Part shown: positions 15,758 to 24,160 of the stretch, piece by piece
How the letters are laid out: the number at the start of each line of letters is the position of its first letter
Position numbering within the stretch: position 1 is the stretch's first letter
Assembly (NCBI GenBank): GCA_023251135.1
Contig: JAHEZJ010000024.1
Coordinates: 1 to 64,000, forward strand
Origin: Flavobacterium sp.
GTDB taxonomy: Bacteria; Bacteroidota; Bacteroidia; Flavobacteriales; Flavobacteriaceae
Length of the DNA stretch: 64,000 nt
Direction: 5' to 3'
The notes under the pieces: model-generated
Databases searched by the model: none
What the model was told of the DNA's origin: nothing
The model's input: the letters and a program-made list of their open reading frames with translations, nothing else
Position numbers and translations under genes: made by a program

Positions 15758-17917
15758 ATGAAAACCAAAATTACTTTTATTTTATTATTACTAAGTACTT
15801 TTTCTTTTGCCCAGAATACTATTTCAGGAAAAGTTGTTGATCAAAAGGGAAAGCCGGTTCAGGGCGCTAATATTTATATAGACGGAACTTACGACGGCGC
15901 TACTAGTTCTGAAACGGGTAACTTTTCGTTTGAAACCAGTGAAAAAGGAAATAAATTTTTAGTAGTAAGTTTTTTGCTTTTTGAAACTTTTAAACAGGAG
16001 ATAGATGTAGCCAATTATAAAGATCAAATTGTAAAACTTAGAGAAAATGTAAATGCTCTTGATGCGGTAGTGATTACTGCCGGAACATTAGAATCGGGTG
16101 ATAAAGCAAGGGTTTCGGTTTTAAAACCTTTAGATATTGTAACCACCGCAGGGTCGGCCGGAAATATTATTGCCGCGTTGCAAACTCTACCGGGAACACA
16201 AACAGTTGGTGAAGACGGACGTTTATTTGTTCGTGGAGGTGAAGCAAGCGAAACACAAACTTTTGTAGACGGGCTTCGTGTCGCACAACCTTATGGGGCA
16301 ACAACCAATAATTTGCCAACCCGTAGCAGATTCTCTCCTTTTTTGTTTAGCGGAATTGCTTTCTCCACCGGAGGATATTCAGCCGAGTACGGCGAAGCGT
16401 TGTCGAGTGTTTTGTTGTTGAACACACAGGATGAACCGGACCAGAATAAAACCGATATTGCTTTAATGACCGTAGGTTTAGGAGTAGGAAATACGCAAAA
16501 ATGGAAAAAAAGCTCGTTCAGTATCAATACCAATTATATTAATCTGGCTCCTTATCAGGCCGTGATTCCACAAAATGTAGATTGGAACAATCCGTATCAG
16601 TCGTTGGGGGGAGAGGCTGTATATCGCTATCATTTTGAGAGAGGAATTTTTAAACTGTATGCCGCTTTTGATGCTGAAAAATTCGATCTGAACCAAAAAA
16701 ATGTCAATTTTGTTGATCCAATCAGAACAGATTTAGACAATAATAATTTTTACCTGAACGCCTCTTACAAAGGAGATTTTGGAACGGGCTGGCAATTGAC
16801 ATCAGGGGTTAGTTACGGTTACAGCAAGAACAAAATCAAATTTGATATTAATGATGTAGACAGCAATGAAAATGCAGCACAGCTTAAATTGAAACTGAGA
16901 AAAAACATCTCGAATTATTTTAAATTGTCTTTCGGAGCAGATTATTTTATTACAAGATTTAATGAAAATTATACCGATAACATTGCTATCAAAACGGCAA
17001 ACGGTTACGATTCAAACATTGCGGCTTTTTACACAGAAGGTGATATTTTATTCTCGAAAAAACTGGCCGCAAAAGTTGGTTTCAGACTTTCGAATAATAG
17101 TTTGTTAGACGAAACCAATATTGCTCCAAGAGCTTCTATTGCTTATAAAGTTTCGAAAAACAGTCAGTTTTCATTTGCCTATGGAGATTTTACACAAACG
17201 CCGGTGGTTGATTATATTAAATACTCAAAATACCACCAGTTTGAAAGCGAAAAGGCAAGACATTATATTTTAAATTATCAGTTTACAAAACCGGGACAGA
17301 CGTTTAGAGCCGAGGCCTATTATAAAGATTACAGCAATTTAGTACAGTACGACACAAGAGATATTCAGTACAATTCGGCCTTCAATAATAACGGTTCAGG
17401 ATATGCCAAAGGATTGGATTTGTTTTGGAGAGACAGCAATTTGCATAAAAACCTGGAGTATTGGATTTCTTATTCGTATATCGATTCAGAGCGTCAATAC
17501 AAGAATTTCCCAACCATGACAACTCCAAGTTTTGTTGCTAATCATAGTTTGTCAATCGTGACGAAATATTTTATTACCGACTGGAAATCTCAGATTGGTT
17601 TTACCAACAGTTTCAGCTCAGGACGTCCGTACAACGACCCAAATCAGACACAATTTATGAACGGAAAAACAAAAGCATATAATAGTTTGAGTTTCAACTG
17701 GGCTTATTTGTTAACCACTCAAAAGATTCTGTATTTCTCGGTTTCAAACCTATTAGGAACTCAAAATGTCTTTGGGTACGATTACGCAAGAAATCCTGAT
17801 ACAAATGGAGTTTACAACAGACAAGCTGTGATACCAACTGCTGACCGCTTTTTCTTCGTTGGTTTCTTCTGGACCATCAGCCAGAATAAAAATGAGAATC
17901 AGTTGAAGAATCTTTAA
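15758..17917 (+). CDS. TonB-dependent outer-membrane receptor
   Basis: 719 aa from ATG at 15758; a TTG nine codons upstream lies within the promoter box. Signal peptide ends in SFAQ. Residues about 20-100 form a carboxypeptidase-like regulatory domain (ISGKVVDQKGKPVQGANIYI), then a plug domain (IAALQTLPGTQTVGEDGRLFVRGG, FVDGLRV), then a beta-barrel ending in an aromatic strand (FFVGFFWTISQ). No SusD partner follows, so a polysaccharide locus is unlikely; the ligand could be a siderophore, vitamin or peptide. The next gene is 382 bp away across a repeat region and may or may not be co-transcribed. Confidence 0.9.
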   Translation: MKTKITFILLLLSTFSFAQNTISGKVVDQKGKPVQGANIYIDGTYDGATSSETGNFSFETSEKGNKFLVVSFLLFETFKQEIDVANYKDQIVKLRENVNALDAVVITAGTLESGDKARVSVLKPLDIVTTAGSAGNIIAALQTLPGTQTVGEDGRLFVRGGEASETQTFVDGLRVAQPYGATTNNLPTRSRFSPFLFSGIAFSTGGYSAEYGEALSSVLLLNTQDEPDQNKTDIALMTVGLGVGNTQKWKKSSFSINTNYINLAPYQAVIPQNVDWNNPYQSLGGEAVYRYHFERGIFKLYAAFDAEKFDLNQKNVNFVDPIRTDLDNNNFYLNASYKGDFGTGWQLTSGVSYGYSKNKIKFDINDVDSNENAAQLKLKLRKNISNYFKLSFGADYFITRFNENYTDNIAIKTANGYDSNIAAFYTEGDILFSKKLAAKVGFRLSNNSLLDETNIAPRASIAYKVSKNSQFSFAYGDFTQTPVVDYIKYSKYHQFESEKARHYILNYQFTKPGQTFRAEAYYKDYSNLVQYDTRDIQYNSAFNNNGSGYAKGLDLFWRDSNLHKNLEYWISYSYIDSERQYKNFPTMTTPSFVANHSLSIVTKYFITDWKSQIGFTNSFSSGRPYNDPNQTQFMNGKTKAYNSLSFNWAYLLTTQKILYFSVSNLLGTQNVFGYDYARNPDTNGVYNRQAVIPTADRFFFVGFFWTISQNKNENQLKNL

Positions 17918-18299
17918 AGCTGCAGAGTTACAAAGGTTCAAAGGCGCAGAGGTACAAAGGTTTTGAAAATTGAAGCACATAATAGGTTAATACAAGAAAT
18001 AATTTATTCAGGTATGAATCTTTGCACCTTTGTCGCTTTGCCCCTTTGAACCTCAGAAAAAACAATTCAGTCACCAAAATCAACAACTCGGTATCATTTA
18101 ATTTTAAAAGAATAAAATCCGATATACTTTTGAAGAGTAAATTAAAAGGAACACAGAAATAGAGGTTAAGAGTAAGAAAATCAAAACTTTGCACCTTTGT
18201 AACTCAGAGCCTCAGAACCTAAAAAAGAGAGTTTTAATCATCAATAAAATTTAGAATTTTAAAATCACAAAATAGTAACAACTTTAAAAACAAGAAATC
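17918..18299. repeat. Gene-free gap with family A-type word repeats
   Basis: The gap holds words such as AAAGGTTCAAAGGCGCAGAGG (17935 region), their reverse complements TTTGCACCTTTGTCG (18017 region), and TTTGCACCTTTGTAACTCAG (18187 region). Together they form three arms with two possible pairings. No gene and no clear TAnnTTTG promoter were found before the gene at 18300. Confidence 0.65.
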
Positions 18300-18923
18300 A
18301 TGACCAAAATTATTACAATTATTACCTTATTTGTTTGTAGTTTAATATCTGCACAAACACAGTTTGAACAAGGAATGGGAAAAGCTTTCGGGCTTTGGAA
18401 AGAAGGGAAAAATACGGAAGCTTCGGCTTTGTTTGAAAGAATTGCTGCGGCAGAGAAAACAAGTTATTTGCCTAATTATTATGTAGCCTTAATCAACACT
18501 ACAGCAGCATTTTCTGAAAAAGATAAAACAAAAATTGATTTATTACTGACCAAAGCGCAGGATGCACTGGATACTGAGCTGATCAAAGATCAAAATAATG
18601 CCGAATTGTATGCGATGCAGGCTTTGATTTATACCGCCTGGGTAGTCGCTGACCCGATGACAAACGGAATGAAATATTCGGCTAAAGTGATGGAAGCTTA
18701 CGCTAAAGGAAAAGCGATCGATCCAAATAACCCGAGAATTGTTTTTGGTGAGGCTGATTATGAAATAGGAGGAGCAAAATGGTCAGGTGTGGATACCAAA
18801 CCGTTATGTGCACAAGTGGATAAAGCTGTCGAACTTTTTGCTACTTTTAAACCGGCGACACCTTTTTCTCCAAAATGGGGATTAGAAAGAGCTTTGGAAA
18901 CTCAGAAAAATTGTAAAAAATAA
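18300..18923 (+). CDS. Periplasmic helical-repeat (TPR-like) protein
   Basis: 207 aa, ATG start. A signal peptide (IITLFVCSLISAQ) precedes helical pairs of TPR character: ALFERIAAAEKTSYLPNYYVALI, DQNNAELYAMQALIYTAW and GKAIDPNNPRIVFGEADY. Probably periplasmic, as no lipobox Cys is seen. It stands 20 bp before a LytS-type histidine kinase and heads the 2TM operon, so it might sense or hold a partner for the kinase; this is inference from position. Confidence 0.7.
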   Translation: MTKIITIITLFVCSLISAQTQFEQGMGKAFGLWKEGKNTEASALFERIAAAEKTSYLPNYYVALINTTAAFSEKDKTKIDLLLTKAQDALDTELIKDQNNAELYAMQALIYTAWVVADPMTNGMKYSAKVMEAYAKGKAIDPNNPRIVFGEADYEIGGAKWSGVDTKPLCAQVDKAVELFATFKPATPFSPKWGLERALETQKNCKK

Positions 18924-18943
18924 TTTAATACCAATAGTATAGA

Positions 18944-20302
18944 ATGAAAGATCATAGAAACTCGTTTGCTGAATTAAAAAGTGGAACCATTATGTGTTTC
19001 AAGATTTCTATGGTCTTTACCGTTTTGTTCTGCGCCTTTTTAGGCAACGATTTAAACGTGAAAAGTGTATTGTTTACGTTTGGAATAAGCTGCCTTTATT
19101 CTTTCGGACTTGGTTTTGGCAATGGATTTATCAACGTTCTTTTAGATAAAAAATGGGATTGGCTCGAACAAACCAATCTAAGAGTATATTACGGAATTTT
19201 GATCACTGTACTCTATACCGTTCCTGTAGTTTTGGGAATCAATTATATAGTATGTGTATTTGTTCAGCATCTTCCGCCGGATCAGTTTTTTAGCGAAAGA
19301 ATGATTTGGGCACATCTTTTCTACGTGATTTTGTCTTTAGGAGTTTCCACTTTCATGCAGGCACGAAGTTTTATGGTAAAATGGAAACAGGCATCCAAAT
19401 TTGAAGTAACACAACAAAAGATTATTGCAGGAACGGCAAATGCCAAATTCGAAAGTTTAAAAAACCAGATAGACCCGCATTTTCTTTTTAATAGTTTAAA
19501 TGTTCTTAGTTCTTTAATCGAAGAGAATCCGGATAATGCGCAGCGATTTACGACTTCGTTATCTAAAATTTATCGCTACGTTTTAGAGCAAAAGGATAAG
19601 GAATTGGTTTCTGTTGAAGACGAATTGTCGTTTGCTAAAACCTATATGAATTTGCTCAAAATGCGATTCGAAAATAGCTTGTTTTACGAATTACCGACTA
19701 CAGACATTAATCCGGAGGCCAAAGTAGTTCCGCTCTCGCTGCAGCTTTTATTAGAAAATACGGTAAAACACAATATCGTCAGCGAGCAAAAGCCATTGCA
19801 TATCAGGATTTTTATAGAAGGAGATTATCTGGCCATACAAAACGATTTTCAGAAAAAAGAAGTTTTGCAGGACCGACAGGGAGTAGGATTGCAAAACATT
19901 GTTAACCGCTATTCAATTGTAACCAACAGAAAGGTTTTGATTGAGCAAAATGAGAAAAATTTCACCGTTAAAATTCCAATTTTAACCAAACAAATTACAG
20001 TTATGGAAACAAGTGCAGAATATAGTGACGAAAATAAAGCCTATTTCAGAGCTAAAAAGAGAGTAGAAGAGCTAAAAGGTTTTTACGGTAACGTAATTTC
20101 ATATTGTTGTGTGGTACCATTTTTAATTTTCATAAATTTGAGGTATTCTCCTGGATTTCAATGGTTTTGGTTCTCGGCTTTAGGCTGGGGGTTTGGAGTG
20201 GTGATGCATGCTTTTAAAGTTTTTGGTTACAGCTCAGATTGGGAAGAACGAAAAATCAGAGAGATTTTAGAGCGCGAAAACAAGCAAAAAAACTGGAAAT
20301 AG
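18944..20302 (+). CDS. LytS-type sensor histidine kinase with C-terminal 2TM domain
   Basis: 452 aa, ATG start. Four N-terminal membrane helices (about 15-135) are followed by a His_kinase (LytS-type) domain with NQIDPHFLFN (phospho-acceptor His179), the N box LQLLLENTVKHN and the G box GVGLQNI. After the ATPase domain, residues about 365-445 form a 2TM domain (RAKKRVEELKGFYG, two hydrophobic helices, VMHAFKVFG, DWEERKI). The fused domain is preceded by an internal Met (354, at 20003) in the same sequence context as the starts of the free 2TM genes, so the kinase appears to have captured a 2TM gene. The stop is 2 bp before the first free 2TM gene, and the LytTR regulator of the operon is the obvious partner. 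Confidence 0.9.
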   Translation: MKDHRNSFAELKSGTIMCFKISMVFTVLFCAFLGNDLNVKSVLFTFGISCLYSFGLGFGNGFINVLLDKKWDWLEQTNLRVYYGILITVLYTVPVVLGINYIVCVFVQHLPPDQFFSERMIWAHLFYVILSLGVSTFMQARSFMVKWKQASKFEVTQQKIIAGTANAKFESLKNQIDPHFLFNSLNVLSSLIEENPDNAQRFTTSLSKIYRYVLEQKDKELVSVEDELSFAKTYMNLLKMRFENSLFYELPTTDINPEAKVVPLSLQLLLENTVKHNIVSEQKPLHIRIFIEGDYLAIQNDFQKKEVLQDRQGVGLQNIVNRYSIVTNRKVLIEQNEKNFTVKIPILTKQITVMETSAEYSDENKAYFRAKKRVEELKGFYGNVISYCCVVPFLIFINLRYSPGFQWFWFSALGWGFGVVMHAFKVFGYSSDWEERKIREILERENKQKNWK

Positions 20303-20304
20303 TT

Positions 20305-20619
20305 ATGGAACCGGATTATACAGAAGCAGAACGTCTTTATCGGGCCCGAAAAAAAGTAAAAGAAATTAGAGAGTTTTACGAACATTTGACTGTTTTCATA
20401 CTGGTAACCATCATTTTAATAACGATAAATCTCTTGACTTCGCCCGGTTACTTATGGTTTGTCTGGTGCGTACTGGGTTGGGGAATAGGTTTAGTGCTAC
20501 ACGGATTGTCAGTATTTAATATTCCGCCTTTTTTTGGAAAAGACTGGGAAGAAAAGAAAATCAAGGAAATTTTAGAAAAAGAAAGACTAAGAAAATCTGA
20601 AAATAATTATGGAAACTAA
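20305..20619 (+). CDS. 2TM domain protein 1
   Basis: 104 aa from ATG at 20305 (MEPDYTEAERLY), 2 bp after the kinase stop. A longer frame starting inside the kinase gene is not needed. The 2TM pattern is complete: RARKKVKEIREFYEHL, two membrane helices joined by TSPGYLWFVW, GWGIGLVLHGLSVF, then FFGKDWEEKKIKEIL. Mostly two helices with a charged amphipathic tail; likely an inner-membrane protein. Function of the domain is unknown. It overlaps the next gene by 11 bp. Confidence 0.85.
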   Translation: MEPDYTEAERLYRARKKVKEIREFYEHLTVFILVTIILITINLLTSPGYLWFVWCVLGWGIGLVLHGLSVFNIPPFFGKDWEEKKIKEILEKERLRKSENNYGN

Positions 20620-20938
20620 TTTTAATAAAGAACGGGAAGATTTCGAATTTCAAAAGATGGCAAGTAAAAAAGTCGTGAAGTTAAAGGCTTTTTACACTCA
20701 TATGTTTCTTTACATTGTTGGTGTTATACTTTATGTCTTAAAAGATTATGTCGGACTTCCTCTTAATATCTTTCCCGTAAAATATCTGAACGGATTGGTA
20801 ATGTGTATTTGGACTACTGCTTTTCTGGTATCGGCAATAGATATATTCGCTTCTTTTAAAATTTTTGGGGAAGAATGGGAAGAGCGTAAGATGAAAAGTA
20901 TTTTAGAGAAAAAAGAAAAAAAACAAAAATGGGAGTAA
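20609..20938 (+). CDS. 2TM domain protein 2 (divergent)
   Basis: 109 aa, ATG start overlapping the previous gene by 11 bp. The N-terminal helix (MASKKVVKLKAFYTHMFLYI) and the C-terminal GEEWEERKMKSILEKK fit the 2TM family. The second membrane helix lacks the GWGxG...H pattern of its sisters and reads CIWTTAFLVSAIDIFASFKIFG, so it is the most divergent copy. Probably translated by coupling with its neighbours. Confidence 0.8.
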   Translation: METNFNKEREDFEFQKMASKKVVKLKAFYTHMFLYIVGVILYVLKDYVGLPLNIFPVKYLNGLVMCIWTTAFLVSAIDIFASFKIFGEEWEERKMKSILEKKEKKQKWE

Positions 20939-20940
20939 TC

Positions 20941-21246
20941 ATGGAAGTAAATTTGAATGAAGAGGATAAATATTATCTCGCCAAAAAGAGAGTTGAGGAA
21001 ATCAAAGGTTTTTACGGTAATTTAACGGCATTTGTAGGTGTAAATCTTGTCCTGATTTTTGTCAATTTATATACATCACCGGGGTATTTATGGTTTTATT
21101 GGCCGCTAATGTGGTGGGGAGTTGGAGTCGTTTTTCACGGATTGAAAGTTTTTAAAGTATTTCCGGTTCTTGGAAAAGACTGGGAAGAACGAAAAATCAA
21201 AGAACTGATGGAGAAAGAAAGGGAGACTAAAAGTAAATGGAAATAA
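20941..21246 (+). CDS. 2TM domain protein 3
   Basis: 101 aa. ATG at 20941 (MEVNLNEEDKYYL) is preferred over one at 20929 because it lies 2 bp after the previous stop, like the first free 2TM gene, and gives the same MExxx start. The domain is canonical: AKKRVEEIKGFYGNL, TSPGYLWFYW, WWGVGVVFHGLKVF, LGKDWEERKIKEL. It is the closest sister of the domain fused to the kinase and of protein 1. Confidence 0.85.
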   Translation: MEVNLNEEDKYYLAKKRVEEIKGFYGNLTAFVGVNLVLIFVNLYTSPGYLWFYWPLMWWGVGVVFHGLKVFKVFPVLGKDWEERKIKELMEKERETKSKWK

Positions 21247-21261
21247 TACAATCAAGGTAAA

Positions 21262-21633
21262 ATGAGACGATATAGAAGAGACAGGTACAACGATTACAGA
21301 GATGAATTTAGTACAGACGAAAGCTATAATTTAGCATATCGAAAAGTGAAAAGGATTAAAGGCTTTTACTCACATTTAAAAGTTTATTTAATTGTAAATA
21401 TCATCATTGTGATTTCTAATGTAAACAGAGACTACTTTGGGCATAGTGCTTATGAAAACGGACTATTGGATTGGCGTACCTATTCGACCGCAATATGTTG
21501 GGGAATAGCTTTAGTGATTCATGCATTGACAGTGTTTGGACCTGATCTTTTTTTTAGCAGCGAATGGGAGCAAAAAAAGATCCAAAAGTATATGGAAAGA
21601 GATGCCCAAAACAACAATACAAAATGGCAATAA
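21262..21633 (+). CDS. 2TM domain protein 4
   Basis: 123 aa, ATG start 15 bp after the previous stop. It has an extra basic/aromatic N-terminus (RRYRRDRYNDYRDEFSTDES) before the 2TM core: AYRKVKRIKGFYSHLKVYLIVN, second helix ICWGIALVIHALTVFGPD, and EWEQKKIQKYME. Very similar to protein 5, so the two arose by a recent tandem duplication. Confidence 0.85.
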   Translation: MRRYRRDRYNDYRDEFSTDESYNLAYRKVKRIKGFYSHLKVYLIVNIIIVISNVNRDYFGHSAYENGLLDWRTYSTAICWGIALVIHALTVFGPDLFFSSEWEQKKIQKYMERDAQNNNTKWQ

Positions 21634-21650
21634 TTTTAAATTAAAATAAA

Positions 21651-22019
21651 ATGGGACAATTTAGAAGACAGATGTACGAAGATTACGCACAAGAATTTAG
21701 TACAGACGAAAGTTTCAATTTGGCATACAAAAAAGTAAAAAGAATTAAAGGATTTTATTCGCATTTAAGAGTTTATGTAATGGTGAATATTATCATCATT
21801 ATTTCGAGTCTGAATAAGCCTTATATGGTTGATCACTTTGTAATAAGAGGGTTTAGAGATTGGGAAATCTACTCGACTGCATTTTTCTGGGGAATTGCTT
21901 TAGCGATCCATGCCTTTTCAGTTTTCGGACCAGATCTCTTTTTCAATAAAGATTGGGAGCAAAAGAAAATTCGAAAATATATGGAGAAAGAGAGTCAGAA
22001 TAAAAATAAATGGAAGTAA
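21651..22019 (+). CDS. 2TM domain protein 5
   Basis: 122 aa, ATG start 17 bp after protein 4. Near-duplicate of protein 4: same EFSTDESxNLAYxKVKRIKG block, FFWGIALAIHAFSVFGPDLFF and DWEQKKIRKYME. The loop between the helices is the least conserved part. It is the last 2TM gene, 37 bp before the response regulator. Confidence 0.85.
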   Translation: MGQFRRQMYEDYAQEFSTDESFNLAYKKVKRIKGFYSHLRVYVMVNIIIIISSLNKPYMVDHFVIRGFRDWEIYSTAFFWGIALAIHAFSVFGPDLFFNKDWEQKKIRKYMEKESQNKNKWK

Positions 22020-22056
22020 TTTTAGACTAAATTTTTAATTTTTGCATCTTAACTAA

Positions 22057-22824
22057 ATGACCACATTAATTATAGAGGACGAAAAACCGGCAGCAAGATT
22101 GTTACAACGAAAACTCGAAAAGCTGGATATCGCTGTAGAGACCATGTTACACTCTGTCGAAGAATCAATTTATTGGTTTGCGAATAATGAACATCCGGAT
22201 TTAATATTTCTTGATATTCAGTTATCGGATGGTTTGTCGTTTGAAATTTTCGAAAAAATAAATATTCAAAGTGCGATCATTTTTACTACGGCTTATGACG
22301 AGTATGCCTTGAAAGCATTCAAATTAAACAGTATCGATTATCTTTTAAAACCAATTGACGAAGATGATCTCGAAGTTGCTGTTGCAAAATTCAAAACCAG
22401 ATTGCCAAAATCAAGCGCTGAAACTTCAAATCTGCAGCTTGATTTTGAACAAATTCGCCAAATGTTGTCAAACCCTTTTGAAAAGAATTATAAAAAACGA
22501 TTTACAGTTAAAATCGGACAACATTTAAAAGTCATTACAACTGATGAAATCGAGTGTTTTTTTAGCGAAAACAAAGGAACCTACATTCATACTTTCGACA
22601 ATAGGAATTATCTAATCGATTCGACTTTGGAAATTCTGGAACAGGAAATAGATAAGAAAGATTTCTTTCGCGTTAGCCGGAAATTTATCGTTCCGCTTAC
22701 TGCTATTAAAGAAATTCAGGTGTATACCAATTCACGCCTAAAAGTAATTTTGCCGACTTATAAAGAAGATGAGGTAATTGTGAGCCGTGAGAAAGTGCAG
22801 GATTTTAAAAACTGGCTGGGGTAA
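22057..22824 (+). CDS. LytTR-family response regulator
   Basis: 255 aa, ATG start. Receiver domain with acidic pair ED (7-8), phospho-acceptor Asp53 in LIFLDIQLSDG, TTAYDEYALKAF and the conserved Lys in YLLKPID. After a linker, the C-terminal half is a LytTR DNA-binding domain (FTVKIGQHLKVITTDEIECFFSENKGTY, FFRVSRKFIVPL, VSREKVQDFKNWLG). It is the natural partner of the LytS-type kinase that begins the 2TM gene row. Its targets are unknown; it may regulate the operon itself. Confidence 0.92.
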   Translation: MTTLIIEDEKPAARLLQRKLEKLDIAVETMLHSVEESIYWFANNEHPDLIFLDIQLSDGLSFEIFEKINIQSAIIFTTAYDEYALKAFKLNSIDYLLKPIDEDDLEVAVAKFKTRLPKSSAETSNLQLDFEQIRQMLSNPFEKNYKKRFTVKIGQHLKVITTDEIECFFSENKGTYIHTFDNRNYLIDSTLEILEQEIDKKDFFRVSRKFIVPLTAIKEIQVYTNSRLKVILPTYKEDEVIVSREKVQDFKNWLG

Positions 22825-22839
22825 AAACTTTTAATAAAT

Positions 22840-23055
22840 GTGTCGTTCCTATGGAACTTTATTGTTGGTTGAATTTTTTTTCAATGGATTAAAATCCATT
22901 GTTACAATATTTGTCATTCCTTCGGAATTTTATAATTTGTTTGAAAAGCTTCAGTGACTAAGATAGAGAGCCATCGGCTCGACTCATTTTGTAGAAGCGG
23001 ATTTTAATCCGCTAAAAAAAGGTTGTAAATATGGTGAGCCGTGGGCTCGGGACAT
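22840..23055. repeat. Family D word repeats
   Basis: A series of short palindromic words: TCGTTCCTATGGAAC, ATGGATTAAAATCCAT, GTCATTCCTTCGGAAT, GAGCCATCGGCTC, AGCGGATTTTAATCCGCT and GAGCCGTGGGCTC. The same words recur at 26955 and in a large block at 47650-48170. Confidence 0.75.
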
Positions 23056-23064
23056 ATTCTAAAT

Positions 23065-23095
23065 AAAAAAGAGCTGGAATTTTCCAGCTCTTTTT
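23065..23095. terminator. Bidirectional intrinsic terminator
   Basis: AAAAAGAGCTGGA pairs with TCCAGCTCTTTTT over a very short loop, with A and T tracts on the two sides. It can end both the heme A synthase gene and transcripts arriving from the 2TM operon. Confidence 0.8.
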
Positions 23096-23111
23096 AGTAT
23101 AATTTAATCGA

Positions 23112-24137
23112 TTATTTGCTCAATCGGTGTAAAGTATAGGTCATCGCACTCAAAAGGAAAAAAGCCATAATTTGATGAATTAATCCGAGTGCTAAAGGGA
23201 CACTGTATAAAAGTGTAAACACGCCCAGTAAAAATTGAATAAAAACAAAAACTACAAGAACTTTGATTCCGTTTGATTGATTTCTTGTCAATGAAAACTG
23301 AGTGCCTTTGTAATATAAGAAAAGGATAAGAGCCACTACTACATAAGCAAAAGTTCGATGTACAAACTGAACCCCGCTTTTTCCTTCAATTAAGTTTTTA
23401 ACCAAAGTAGACTGTTCGATAAATACAGAGTCGTGTATAAATTGCCCATCACTCATCAAAGGCCAGTGATTGTGTATTAAACCTGCATTAAGTCCGGCTA
23501 CAAACCCACCGTAAATGATTTGAATAAGTAAAGCTACCAAAGAGAATCTTGCAATATTGCGAAGTGGAATTACTTTGTAAACATTGCGTTCCGGATAAAT
23601 TAAGTCTAAGGCTACCCACAAAGTGTAAGCAAAAGTAATAAAGGCAAAAGTAAGGTGTAATGAAAGTCGGAAATGGCTAACATCCGGATTGTCAATTAAT
23701 CCGCTGCGTACCATAAACCATCCCAGAAAACCCTGGAAACCTCCCATTGCCAGAAGAACAATACATTTCTTTATGGTTGGACGATCCAGTTTTTTTCGGA
23801 TCAGAAAATAAACAAAAGGAACAAAGAAAACCAGACCGATAATACGGCCGATAAAACGGTGAAACCATTCCCAGAAATAGATAAATTTATAATCTGAAAG
23901 CTGAAAATCGTTGTGTATGTTGATTTTTTGATATTCTGGGAACTTCTTGTACTGCTCAAAAGCTTCATTCCATTTTGCTTCTGTCAATGGAGGAAAAGTA
24001 TCCGTTACCAAATGCCAGTCGGTCATAGACAAACCTGAATTTGTCAAGCGGGTAATTCCGCCTACCACAACCATTAAAAACAATAAAACACAACCTGATA
24101 GCAACCAAATGATTACTGATTTATTTCCTTTTTTCAT
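23112..24137 (-). CDS. ctaA: Heme A synthase (COX15/CtaA family)
   Basis: 341 aa, ATG start, about eight membrane helices. It begins with VVVGGITRLTNSGLSMTDW, the usual signature, and shows the four heme-liganding His regions: FWEWFHRFIGR, HFRLSLHLTFA, QFVHRTFAY and LIHQIMAF. It oxidises heme O to heme A for aa3-type oxidases in the inner membrane. It resembles the longer COX15 type. Downstream of the CCA-adding gene by 23 bp on the same strand. Confidence 0.92.
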   Translation of the reverse strand: MKKGNKSVIIWLLSGCVLLFLMVVVGGITRLTNSGLSMTDWHLVTDTFPPLTEAKWNEAFEQYKKFPEYQKINIHNDFQLSDYKFIYFWEWFHRFIGRIIGLVFFVPFVYFLIRKKLDRPTIKKCIVLLAMGGFQGFLGWFMVRSGLIDNPDVSHFRLSLHLTFAFITFAYTLWVALDLIYPERNVYKVIPLRNIARFSLVALLIQIIYGGFVAGLNAGLIHNHWPLMSDGQFIHDSVFIEQSTLVKNLIEGKSGVQFVHRTFAYVVVALILFLYYKGTQFSLTRNQSNGIKVLVVFVFIQFLLGVFTLLYSVPLALGLIHQIMAFFLLSAMTYTLHRLSK

Positions 24138-24160
24138 TTTATAAAATAATACTTAATTCC

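Noticed and set aside
20239..20304. Longer N-terminus for 2TM protein 1
   Set aside because: It would overlap the kinase gene by over 60 bp and has no counterpart in sister proteins; ATG at 20305 matches their pattern.
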